Of a DNA stretch of 64,000 nucleotides, positions 19,223 to 26,577 are shown in pieces; the stretch's first letter is position 1; each line of letters opens with the position of its first letter. Under the pieces are notes generated by a model. It saw nothing but the letters and a program-made list of their open reading frames with translations, was not told the DNA's origin and ran no database searches. The DNA lies in assembly GCA_913778085.1 (NCBI GenBank), contig CAJYXJ010000041.1, positions 24,560 to 88,559 on the forward strand, written 5' to 3'. The translations under genes and the position numbers were made by a program. This DNA comes from an uncultured Chryseobacterium sp. Lineage in GTDB: Bacteria > Bacteroidota > Bacteroidia > Flavobacteriales > Weeksellaceae.

Positions 19223-19373
19223 AGCTGATTTATTTAAAAGGTAAAGATAAGAAATTCCGGTGAGTTAGTTTCATCGAGGAAACTGGTTTCCAAAAGGAAA
19301 TCAATTACTGAAATACAGTGATTAAATCTTAGTTTTGTGTAAAGCAAAAAGACATTAAATCTTAACACCATAC

Positions 19374-20378
19374 ATGCTGAATTGCAAGATATTGACATTT
19401 TTGTTCATTACGGCTGCGGTGAGTGGCTGTAACGGACAAAGTGATAAAAGTAAGAAAATGAATAATAAATCGACGAATCCGCTGTTATGCGATCCTGCTG
19501 CAGGAATTTGTGAAGTTCCCGGAGAGAGAATGGAAACCGGGAACATTAATGTAAAAGCTGATGAGAAGCCTGTAAAAGTTATTTATTTCACAGATCCGAT
19601 CTGTTCTTCATGCTGGGGAATCGAGCCGCAGCTGAGAAAACTTAAAATGGAATACGGAAAGAATGTAGATATAGAATACAGAATGGGTGGTCTTCTTCCG
19701 GACTGGAGCTACAACAGCGGTGGCATTAGCAAGCCGTCCGATGTGGCGCACCACTGGGATGAAGCGAGCAGATATTACGATATGCCGATCGACGGAGATG
19801 TATGGCTTCAGGATCCGCTGGATTCTTCCTATCCGCCGTCTATTGCCTTTAAAGCTGCCCAGATGCAGGATAAAAACAAGGCCGTTGATTTTATGAGAGA
19901 GCTTCGTGAGATGGTTTTCTTAAAGAAAAAGAATATCACGAAATGGGAGCACATTGCTGAAGCCGCTGAAAAAGCAGGCCTCGATACGGAACAGCTGAAA
20001 AAAGACTTCGATGGAAAAGGAAAAGAGCTCTTCCAGGAAGATCTTAAGCTTGCCAGAGAAATGGGCGTACGCGGATTTCCAACGATGTTCTTTGCCAATG
20101 ATGCGGGAAGCCGAGAGATTGTATACGGATCTAAGCCTTATGCATTCTATGAAACAGCTATTCTCAAAATAAACCCGGAGACCAGAAAATCAGAATATTC
20201 CAAAAACTGGGAAAACCTTTTTGCGAAATACCATTCGCTGACGGCAAAAGAATATTCCGAGTTATCCGGAACACCTCGCAGAGAGAGCGAGCAGTTACTC
20301 AATGATCTTTCCGCAAAGGGAAATCTTGAAAAGCTCACCACCAAAAACGGTTCGATCTGGACTTTGAAAATGAATTAG
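19374..20378 (+). CDS. DsbA-like (FrnE/SpxH-type) thiol oxidoreductase lipoprotein
   Basis: A 334-aa protein with lipobox AAVSGC (C19) and a thioredoxin-fold DsbA domain containing the active-site CSSC (C77-C80) in DPICSSCWG and a cis-proline in RGFPTMFF. The WG after the second Cys and the long helical insert are typical of the FrnE/YjbH-SpxH branch. The last 60 residues (SELSGTPRRESEQLLNDL onwards) look like a small winged-helix extension. Two more cysteines (39 and 46) lie between the lipid anchor and the domain. It is probably a periplasmic disulfide exchanger; the divergent HxlR gene may regulate it. Confidence 0.87.
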   Translation: MLNCKILTFLFITAAVSGCNGQSDKSKKMNNKSTNPLLCDPAAGICEVPGERMETGNINVKADEKPVKVIYFTDPICSSCWGIEPQLRKLKMEYGKNVDIEYRMGGLLPDWSYNSGGISKPSDVAHHWDEASRYYDMPIDGDVWLQDPLDSSYPPSIAFKAAQMQDKNKAVDFMRELREMVFLKKKNITKWEHIAEAAEKAGLDTEQLKKDFDGKGKELFQEDLKLAREMGVRGFPTMFFANDAGSREIVYGSKPYAFYETAILKINPETRKSEYSKNWENLFAKYHSLTAKEYSELSGTPRRESEQLLNDLSAKGNLEKLTTKNGSIWTLKMN

Positions 20379-20406
20379 TTTCAATTAATATTTAGCAAAT
20401 TTTTTT

Positions 20407-20437
20407 CCGGAAATTCGTAAGAATTTCCGGTTTTTTT
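20407..20437 (+). terminator. Terminator of the DsbA-like gene
   Basis: A perfect 10-bp stem (CCGGAAATTC with complement), a GTAA loop and seven Ts. Confidence 0.92.
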
Positions 20438-20457
20438 GTTGAAAATTAAGAGCAAAA

Positions 20458-20488
20458 TTTAAACTTATCCTTATATTACATATTTTTG
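20458..20488 (+). promoter_or_regulatory. Promoter of the small secreted protein gene
   Basis: TTTA at 20458-20461, a 19-bp spacer and TATTTTTG at 20481-20488 fit the Bacteroidota TTTG-N19-TAnnTTTG pattern. The transcript would start about 10 bases before the ATG. Confidence 0.65.
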
Positions 20489-20504
20489 TCTTCTCAATAA
20501 TACA

Positions 20505-20966
20505 ATGATGAAAAAATTATTTCTTCCGGTACTTGTCTGCCTGTCGTTTTCAGGCTTTGCACAGAAACTTTATACAAAAGTCAATGATTCAAAAGTAAAC
20601 AGCGAAAGATTGGAGACAGCAAAGCGTTTTATCAGCCGGTATATCGAAAAGTGCAAGAATAAAGATTATTCCGAATTTAAAGATTTTACCATTTCCAAAA
20701 GGATAGAAAAGGACCTCAATACAGATAGGGAAAAGGGATGTGTAAGCGCTGAAAAGGTTACTGTTTTGGAATTTAATTCCGCTTATATACTTAAAGATAC
20801 AAAATATGATGATCCTGTCGAATTATTTATTTTTGATATAAACCATTCCGGAAGTTCATCCCTGAAGTATATCAGCACTTGGGTATATCAGGATCAGAAC
20901 GTTATTGATGGAATCTGGATTTCTAAAGAAAAACCGTTATATAGAAATAAGAAAAATACCAGATAA
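20505..20966 (+). CDS. Hypothetical secreted protein
   Basis: A 153-aa protein with a clear Sec signal (cleavage after …SGFA) and a mature part rich in Lys, Asp and Ser. No family was recognised; the RFISRYIEKCKNKDYSEFKDF segment resembles small NTF2-like secreted domains only loosely. It has its own promoter, and ATGs at 20505 and 20508 are both possible. It is probably periplasmic. Confidence 0.7.
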   Translation: MMKKLFLPVLVCLSFSGFAQKLYTKVNDSKVNSERLETAKRFISRYIEKCKNKDYSEFKDFTISKRIEKDLNTDREKGCVSAEKVTVLEFNSAYILKDTKYDDPVELFIFDINHSGSSSLKYISTWVYQDQNVIDGIWISKEKPLYRNKKNTR

Positions 20967-21234
20967 TATTATTCTGGTTATCCTAACTGTATCTTTGAGA
21001 GATTTATTTAACTTAAAATATCTCTGATATTCAATGTTAAAAATGGTGTAAATTTCAATGACTGCCTGAAATAGGACATTAAAGAATTCAGCAACCTATC
21101 AACATGGAAAAGGCTTTTCCTTATCCTTAAATTTTATTTTAAGCAAATATCTATTGAAACTTGTTTTAGATAAGTGGCAAATTTAACATTTAGTTCATTG
21201 TTTGGCATAGAATTTATTCCTACATTTACTAAGA
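20967..21234. other. Intergenic region upstream of a candidate small RNA
   Basis: No gene recognised. Near its end, ATTG at 21197-21200 and TACATTTA at 21221-21228 (one mismatch to TAnnTTTG, 20-bp spacing) could form a promoter. Confidence 0.4.
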
Positions 21235-21335
21235 AATACAACTGAAGTGGAAACATATTTTGCTTTTTTCAGCTCTGAAATCGCAATTAAATTTATAAAA
21301 ATTTAAGCACAGCATCGTCGGCTGTGCTTTTTTAT
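21235..21335 (+). ncRNA. Candidate small RNA or microprotein transcript
   Basis: About 100 bases between a plausible -33/-7 promoter and a strong terminator (9-bp stem AAGCACAGC/GCTGTGCTT at 21305-21329 followed by Ts), with no long gene. A GTG-started frame of 19 codons (21247-21306, reading METYFAFF…) ends exactly at the terminator stem. It may be a regulatory RNA, a microprotein mRNA, or both. No known RNA family was recognised. Confidence 0.35.
21305..21333 (+). terminator. Terminator of the candidate small transcript
   Basis: A 9-bp perfect stem with a 7-base loop (ATCGTCG) and a T run. There is no long gene upstream to explain it. Confidence 0.85.
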
Positions 21336-21444
21336 TGTTGTCTAATTAAAAAAATGAGATGTTTTTATCTACTGAATTCGCTCCTAAAGAGCGGATTCTT
21401 TTATTTTAAATCATAAAAAAATTAGTATCTTTGGCGCACCAAAA

Positions 21445-21516
21445 GGTCCCATAGTTCAACGGATAGAATAGAAGTTTCCTAAACTTTAGATCCAAGTTCG
21501 ATTCTTGGTGGGACTA
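21445..21516 (+). tRNA. tRNA-Arg (anticodon CCT)
   Basis: A complete cloverleaf without encoded CCA. The acceptor stem GGTCCCA pairs with TGGGACT (first pair G-T), the anticodon stem GAAGT/ACTTT encloses the loop TTCCTAA with anticodon CCT at 21478-21480, and the T arm CCAAG-TTCGATT-CTTGG is perfect. It decodes AGG. Confidence 0.95.
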
Positions 21517-21538
21517 CATGACAGAAGTGTTTCACATA

Positions 21539-21574
21539 AAACATCACAGGTTTTCAAAACCTGTGATGTTTTTA
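21539..21574 (+). terminator. tRNA-Arg terminator
   Basis: A long near-perfect stem (AACATCACAGG with complement plus A/T pairs) and a T run 22 bp after the tRNA. Confidence 0.9.
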
Positions 21575-21609
21575 TTTTCAGCCAGAATCTCCGGTTACTC
21601 GAATGATGT

Positions 21610-21641
21610 AAAAAGGCTGTCCGGAAAAGGACAGCCTTTTT
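21610..21641 (-). terminator. Terminator of uvrA, symmetric
   Basis: A perfect 13-bp stem (AAAAAGGCTGTCC with complement) with a 6-base loop. Both sides carry A/T runs, so it can stop transcription from either strand; it lies 4 bp past the uvrA stop codon. Confidence 0.9.
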
Positions 21642-21644
21642 GTT

Positions 21645-24437
21645 TTAATTTTCCAGCTTTTCTTTGATGTATTTTGCGGTATGGGATTTTTTGTTTTTGG
21701 CAAGTTCCTCCGGTGTCCCGGTGAAAACCACTTCACCGCCGTGCTTTCCTGCTTCCGGGCCGATGTCGATAATATAATCGGCGGATTTGATAATGTCCGG
21801 CTGGTGCTCGATCACAATCACAGAATGCCCCAGGTCGATCAGAGCCTGTAAAGACTTCAGCAGTTTCTGGATATCATGGAAATGAAGCCCCGTAGACGGC
21901 TCATCGAAAATAAACAGTGTTTTGTCCGTTGTTACTCCTTTTACCAGGAAAGAAGCCAGTTTTACGCGTTGTGCTTCACCGCCAGAAAGGGTAGAAGAAC
22001 TCTGCCCTAGCTGTAAATATCCCAAACCGACATCCTGCAGTGGCTTCAGTTTGGTTACGATTTTCTCTTCTTTATTATCGGTAAAGAATTCCAGTGCTTC
22101 ATCCACGGTCATATGAAGGATATCCGAAATGTTTTTTTCGTCGTATTTTACTTCCAGGATTTCGTTTTTGAAACGGGTTCCTTTACAGACTTCGCATTCC
22201 AGCTCAATATCGGCCATAAACTGCATGGAAACATTGATGACGCCTTCACCTTTACATTCGTCGCATCGTCCGCCGTCTACGTTGAAAGAAAAATGCTTTG
22301 GCTTGTAGCCCATCATTTTTGCCATTTTCTGCTTGGCAAACAGATCCCGGATGTCGTCGTAAGCTTTAAGGTAGGTTACGGGATTTGATCTTGAAGATTT
22401 TCCGATTGGGTTCTGGTCGATCAGTTCAATATTTTTAATGAGCTTTGTTGGAAAATCCACGGAATCATAATCACCTTTTTTACCGCCCATACCCAGCTGA
22501 ATCTGGACGTCGTTGGTCAGGATTTCTTTCATCAGGGTAGATTTCCCGCTTCCCGAAATCCCTGAAATTACAGCGAGACTCTCAAGAGGAATGTCTACAT
22601 TTATATTTTTCAGGTTATTCTGGCGGGCACCTTTAATTTGGATCCACTCTTTCGGTTTTCTGCGTTTTTTCGGAACTTCGATTTCCAGCCTTCCGGTCAG
22701 GTATTTCGAGGTCAGCGTATCTGCATTTTTAAGTTTCTTATAATCGCCAGCAAATACCAGTTCACCGCCCAGATATCCGGCTTCAGGCCCTATATCGATA
22801 ATGTAGTCTGCTGCCTTCATGACATCTTCATCGTGTTCCACCACAATAACGGTATTGCCAAGATCACGCAGGTTATGTAAGACTTCAATTAGATTTTCTG
22901 TGTCTCTTGAATGTAACCCGATCGACGGTTCGTCGAGAATATAAATGGAACCCACCAGGGAACTTCCTAAACTGGTGGCCAGGTTGATCCTCTGGCTTTC
23001 ACCACCGGAAAGGGTGTTGGAAGTCCTGTTCAGAGTCAGATAACCTAATCCGACTTTTAGTAAAAATTCCAGACGGGTTGTAATTTCGTATAAGAGCCTT
23101 TTGGCAATTTCCTGGTCATGTCCGGATAATTTCAATCCCTGAATCAGCGGGAAGAGTTCGTCCAACGGCAGCTCGATCATCGACTGGATGTTGTAGCCGT
23201 CGATTTTCACCCAACTGGTCTCTTCACGCAGCCTCAAACCTTCACAGGTCGGGCAAAGCGTTTTTCCACGGTAACGGGAAAGCATCACCCGGTATTGGAT
23301 TTTGTATAAATTTTCCTCCAGCATCCGGAAGAAATTATCAATGGAAGGGAAGGTGCTTTTTCCGTCGCCTTTCCAAAGATATTTTTTCTGTTCTTTGGTT
23401 AATTGGTGATAGGGCTTATGGATCGGGAAATCTTTTGCTTTTTTAATGAAATCCTTCTTCCATTCGCTCATGCTGTCTCCTCTCCAGGATGCCACTGCAT
23501 CTTCAAAAACAGACAGGGTTTTATTCGGGATCACAAGGTCTTCATCAATACCGATTACTTTCCCATATCCTTCACAGGTCGGGCAGGCACCGTAAGGATT
23601 GTTGAAGCTGAAAAAATGAACGTTGGGTTCCAGGAATTCGATGCCGTCAAGCTCAAATTTATTGGAGAATTCTTTGATTTTTCCGGTATCGGTATTTTTC
23701 AGCGAACAGTAGCCACGGCCTTCATAAAAAGCCATCTGAATGGAATCTGCCAGACGCTGAAGAAAACTTTCATCTTCTTCGTAAGCAAAACGGTCAATGA
23801 CCAGATTGATTTCCATTCCTTTTTCGGGAATGAAGCCGAAACTTTCCAGGTCTTCGATGCCCGCAACATTACCGTTGATTTCAAGCCTGGTAAATCCTGC
23901 CAGCTTTAAGACATTCAGGTTTTCACCGAAATTTGCCGCATCATAATCATAAGGTGCCGTAAGTAAAAATGAGGTATCTTTCTCGGAAGCTTTGATAAAA
24001 TCAATAACATCAGAAACGGAATCTTTCTTTACTTCTTCGCCCGAAACCGGGGAAAATGTTTTCCCGATCCTTGCAAAAAGCAGCTTCATATAATCATAAA
24101 TTTCCGTAGAAGTTCCTACCGTAGATCTTGGATTGGACGAAATTACTTTCTGCTGAATGGCGATCGAAGGTGCAAGGCCTTTTATATCATCCACTTTCGG
24201 TTTTTCAAGTTTTCCTAAAAACTGCCGTGCATAGGAGCTTAGACTCTCTACGTATCTTCTCTGTCCTTCCGCATAAATCGTATCAAAAGCCAGTGAAGAT
24301 TTTCCGCTGCCGGAAACTCCCGTAATGACGATCAGTTTGTTTTTCGGGATAAGAACATCAATGTGTTTCAGATTGTTAAGGTGTGCATTCTTAACGAAAA
24401 TCTGTTTTTTAATATCTATATCTGTTTTAGTAGCCAT
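21645..24437 (-). CDS. uvrA: Excinuclease ABC subunit A
   Basis: A 930-aa UvrA, the damage-sensing ATPase of nucleotide excision repair, which loads UvrB on DNA. Two ABC modules are visible with Walker A motifs GVSGSGKSS and GISGSGKST, signatures LSGGESQ and LSGGEAQ, and Walker B/D-loops ending in DEPSIGLH and DEPSTGLH. Zinc-finger cysteine pairs lie in GACPTCEGYG, LCPTCEGL and, in module II, CDECKGEG…CEVCKGTRF. The start was set at the ATG at 24437 (MATKTDID…) because a perfect -7 box at 24455-24462 would exclude the longer frame from 24500. It is the only gene of its unit. Confidence 0.97.
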   Translation of the reverse strand: MATKTDIDIKKQIFVKNAHLNNLKHIDVLIPKNKLIVITGVSGSGKSSLAFDTIYAEGQRRYVESLSSYARQFLGKLEKPKVDDIKGLAPSIAIQQKVISSNPRSTVGTSTEIYDYMKLLFARIGKTFSPVSGEEVKKDSVSDVIDFIKASEKDTSFLLTAPYDYDAANFGENLNVLKLAGFTRLEINGNVAGIEDLESFGFIPEKGMEINLVIDRFAYEEDESFLQRLADSIQMAFYEGRGYCSLKNTDTGKIKEFSNKFELDGIEFLEPNVHFFSFNNPYGACPTCEGYGKVIGIDEDLVIPNKTLSVFEDAVASWRGDSMSEWKKDFIKKAKDFPIHKPYHQLTKEQKKYLWKGDGKSTFPSIDNFFRMLEENLYKIQYRVMLSRYRGKTLCPTCEGLRLREETSWVKIDGYNIQSMIELPLDELFPLIQGLKLSGHDQEIAKRLLYEITTRLEFLLKVGLGYLTLNRTSNTLSGGESQRINLATSLGSSLVGSIYILDEPSIGLHSRDTENLIEVLHNLRDLGNTVIVVEHDEDVMKAADYIIDIGPEAGYLGGELVFAGDYKKLKNADTLTSKYLTGRLEIEVPKKRRKPKEWIQIKGARQNNLKNINVDIPLESLAVISGISGSGKSTLMKEILTNDVQIQLGMGGKKGDYDSVDFPTKLIKNIELIDQNPIGKSSRSNPVTYLKAYDDIRDLFAKQKMAKMMGYKPKHFSFNVDGGRCDECKGEGVINVSMQFMADIELECEVCKGTRFKNEILEVKYDEKNISDILHMTVDEALEFFTDNKEEKIVTKLKPLQDVGLGYLQLGQSSSTLSGGEAQRVKLASFLVKGVTTDKTLFIFDEPSTGLHFHDIQKLLKSLQALIDLGHSVIVIEHQPDIIKSADYIIDIGPEAGKHGGEVVFTGTPEELAKNKKSHTAKYIKEKLEN

Positions 24438-24454
24438 AGTAAAATTAAGACTAA

Positions 24455-24462
24455 CAAAATTA
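24455..24462 (-). promoter_or_regulatory. uvrA promoter, -7 element
   Basis: The minus strand reads TAATTTTG, a perfect TAnnTTTG, 17 bp before the chosen uvrA ATG. No good -33 element was found. Confidence 0.5.
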
Positions 24463-24495
24463 CGAATTTTTGACGGAAGTTCAGGTATATGTTTT

Positions 24496-24644
24496 GGCAA
24501 CTATTTACAAATCTACACTGCTGAAAAACTCATTTTTAAATGATACCCGGGTGTGGTTTTTTTTCCAGCTGTTTTTTCTTTCGGTAAAATATATGAAATC
24601 TTTCAAAGCATGGCTATATGGCAGTTATTTACATTTCTACACTG
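24496..24644. repeat. Imperfect 25-bp direct repeat upstream of uvrA
   Basis: GGCAACTATTTAC… at 24496-24520 and GGCAGTTATTTAC… at 24620-24644 agree in about 21 of 25 bases and both end in TCTACACTG. The rest of 24463-24807 is AT-rich without a recognised gene. The copies may be a duplicated upstream region of uvrA or scars of insertion-sequence activity. Confidence 0.6.
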
Positions 24645-24807
24645 TGTGAGAATATTTAGAACAAGACTTTTTATTCATAGATTTTTAAATAAATTAACCC
24701 TGATCTTCACTAAGTCACGATTTTTAGAAAAATATAGAAACTTTAACTAAAATTTAATAATATGTACCAAAACTATACGTTCAGATAATTGCTAATATTG
24801 CACTACC

Positions 24808-25734
24808 ATGATTAACACAAATTTCAAGTCTGTACTGGAATTGATCCAGACTTTCTCCTCCGAGCAGGTTTGTATCGACTACTTAGAGCAAATGAGATGG
24901 GGCGGAGTCGTTGAAAGCCCGTTCGATCCGGAATCAAAAATATATAAATGCAGCAATAACCGCTACCGATGTAAGAATACCGGAAAGTATTTTAACGTAA
25001 AAACCGGTACTATGTTTGAGAATACAAAGATCAGCCTTCAGAAATGGTTTCTGGCGATCTGGCTGCTTACCTGTGGCAAAAAAGGAATAAGTTCCGTACA
25101 GCTGGCAAAAGATATCGGTGTTACCCAGAAAACCGCCTGGTTTTTATCCCACCGCATCCGCGAATGTTTCGGAATTGAAAATAACCATGTCCTCGAAGGC
25201 GATGTTGAATGTGATGAAACTTTTATCGGCGGCAAAAATAAAAACAGGCATGCCGATAAGAAAGCCAAATATTCGGGAGGCCGCAATTTTCCGGATAAGA
25301 TTCCTGTAATAGGCATGCTTCAGCGAAAAGGTAAAATGAATGCTTTCGTGATAGACAATACCGGTAAAAAAAACATCCATCCTCTGATACATCGGTATAT
25401 CGCCGCGAAGAATACCAGGCTGATCACTGACGAATGGTCAGGTTATAAAGGTCTGCACACCTTCTACCGTCATGCTGCCGTAGACCATTCAAGAAAAGAA
25501 TACGTCAACACCACAGATAAAACGATACACACCAACAGCATTGAAGGCTGCTGGAAAATACTTAAAAATTCAATTTACGGAATATATAATGCTGTATCCC
25601 GAAAACACCTCCAGAAGTATGTGAACGAATTCCTTTACAGATTCAACCTGCGAAGTATTCCGGATAATACGAGATTTACCTACCTGCTGAGAAAAAGTAA
25701 AGTCAGAACCAAATATAAAAGCCTGATTCTGTAA
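24808..25734 (+). CDS. IS1595-family (ISXO2-like) transposase
   Basis: A 308-aa transposase. The N-terminal part has a reduced zinc-ribbon-like region (KCSNNRYRCKNTGKYFNVKTGTMF) and a helix-turn-helix around 90-125. The ISXO2 catalytic domain has Asp in VECDETFIGG, Asp in ITDEWSGY, and the HTNSIEGCW segment with the third acidic/Asn region, so the active site looks intact. It is the full family length and without frameshift. Terminal inverted repeats could not be identified in the flanks, so the element's limits are unknown. Confidence 0.9.
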   Translation: MINTNFKSVLELIQTFSSEQVCIDYLEQMRWGGVVESPFDPESKIYKCSNNRYRCKNTGKYFNVKTGTMFENTKISLQKWFLAIWLLTCGKKGISSVQLAKDIGVTQKTAWFLSHRIRECFGIENNHVLEGDVECDETFIGGKNKNRHADKKAKYSGGRNFPDKIPVIGMLQRKGKMNAFVIDNTGKKNIHPLIHRYIAAKNTRLITDEWSGYKGLHTFYRHAAVDHSRKEYVNTTDKTIHTNSIEGCWKILKNSIYGIYNAVSRKHLQKYVNEFLYRFNLRSIPDNTRFTYLLRKSKVRTKYKSLIL

Positions 25735-25953
25735 AAGAGCAGATTAAACCGGCATTTTCGAAATTAATATTATTTCAGTTTTTGTGATATGCAGAACTGG
25801 TGGATATAATAACAATACAATTCCTTATTTATAAATTTATTATCGGAAATTGCATCATTTATGATCGGTTGTTTTTATGGGATATAAAAATCTGAAAAAG
25901 AAATAATTATTTCTTTCAGTTTAGCGTAAATATGACTACTTTAACAGTTGAAA
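25735..25953. other. Flank of the transposase gene
   Basis: About 220 AT-rich bases. No match to the left flank in inverted orientation was seen, so no right end of the element could be assigned. Confidence 0.35.
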
Positions 25954-26175
25954 ATGTTACCTGATATATTAAGAGAAAAAAAGATAAAAAGTATTTTTAT
26001 AAGGAAAGAAGAATACTTTGATGTAACTGATATCGAAAAAAATCATCCCGATTTGAATATTGATAGCAGCAAAGCTGTTATTGTAAAAAAAGCGAAATAT
26101 ATAAAAGCGGAATATGTAAATCCCTTGTCTGATTTTGATCATATGATAAAGAATATTTTTAAACCAAAAAAATGA
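25954..26175 (+). CDS. Small hypothetical protein
   Basis: A 73-aa charged protein (MLPDILREKKIKSIFIRKEE…) with alternating Lys/Ile-rich strands; no family recognised. The composition looks like a real protein, but no good promoter or terminator was seen. It lies between an insertion sequence and a TonB receptor and could be accessory DNA. Confidence 0.4.
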   Translation: MLPDILREKKIKSIFIRKEEYFDVTDIEKNHPDLNIDSSKAVIVKKAKYIKAEYVNPLSDFDHMIKNIFKPKK

Positions 26176-26403
26176 TTTTTAACCAAGAACTGCAGACGAT
26201 AAAAACTTAAAGCTGGATGAGTTTCATCAATTTTATCATCTTCGGACTTTTCAGATCATAAAAAAATTAGTACTTAAAATCTGATTTTTAATTATTTATG
26301 CCAAAAAGTAGACAATTCAATAGATTTCGGTGAATTTTAACAATAAATATTGTTTCATAATGTAAAATTTATTAAATTGTACTAATAAATAGGTAATTTA
26401 GAA

Positions 26404-26497
26404 ATGAGAAAACTATTCAGAGATCTGGTTACACATTTAATGAGAAAAAGATAAAAACCATAATTCCCGGGATGCGCTTTTGCCGCATCCTTTTTTT
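26404..26497 (+). ncRNA. Candidate short transcript with 16-codon frame
   Basis: A 16-codon frame (MRKLFRDLVTHLMRKR, 26404-26454) is followed by a terminator with a 7-bp stem GGATGCG/CGCATCC (26470-26490) and seven Ts. A TAATTTAG sequence at 26394-26401 is only a weak -7 match. The short basic amphipathic peptide plus a private terminator suggests a small mRNA or leader, with low certainty. Confidence 0.3.
26470..26497 (+). terminator. Terminator upstream of the TonB receptor gene
   Basis: Stem GGATGCG/CGCATCC, 7-base loop and seven Ts. It isolates the receptor gene from upstream transcription. Confidence 0.82.
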
Positions 26498-26510
26498 ATG
26501 ACAACAATCA

Positions 26511-26542
26511 TTTGCCTGTCTTCAGGAACTCCACTACTTTTG
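26511..26542 (+). promoter_or_regulatory. Promoter of the TonB-dependent receptor gene
   Basis: TTTG at 26511-26514, a 20-bp spacer and TACTTTTG at 26535-26542 match the Bacteroidota promoter on both elements. The implied transcript start near 26548 fixes the start codon at 26578. Confidence 0.8.
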
Positions 26543-26577
26543 GGATCGCAAAACTAACTGAGAATAAACCCGAAATT

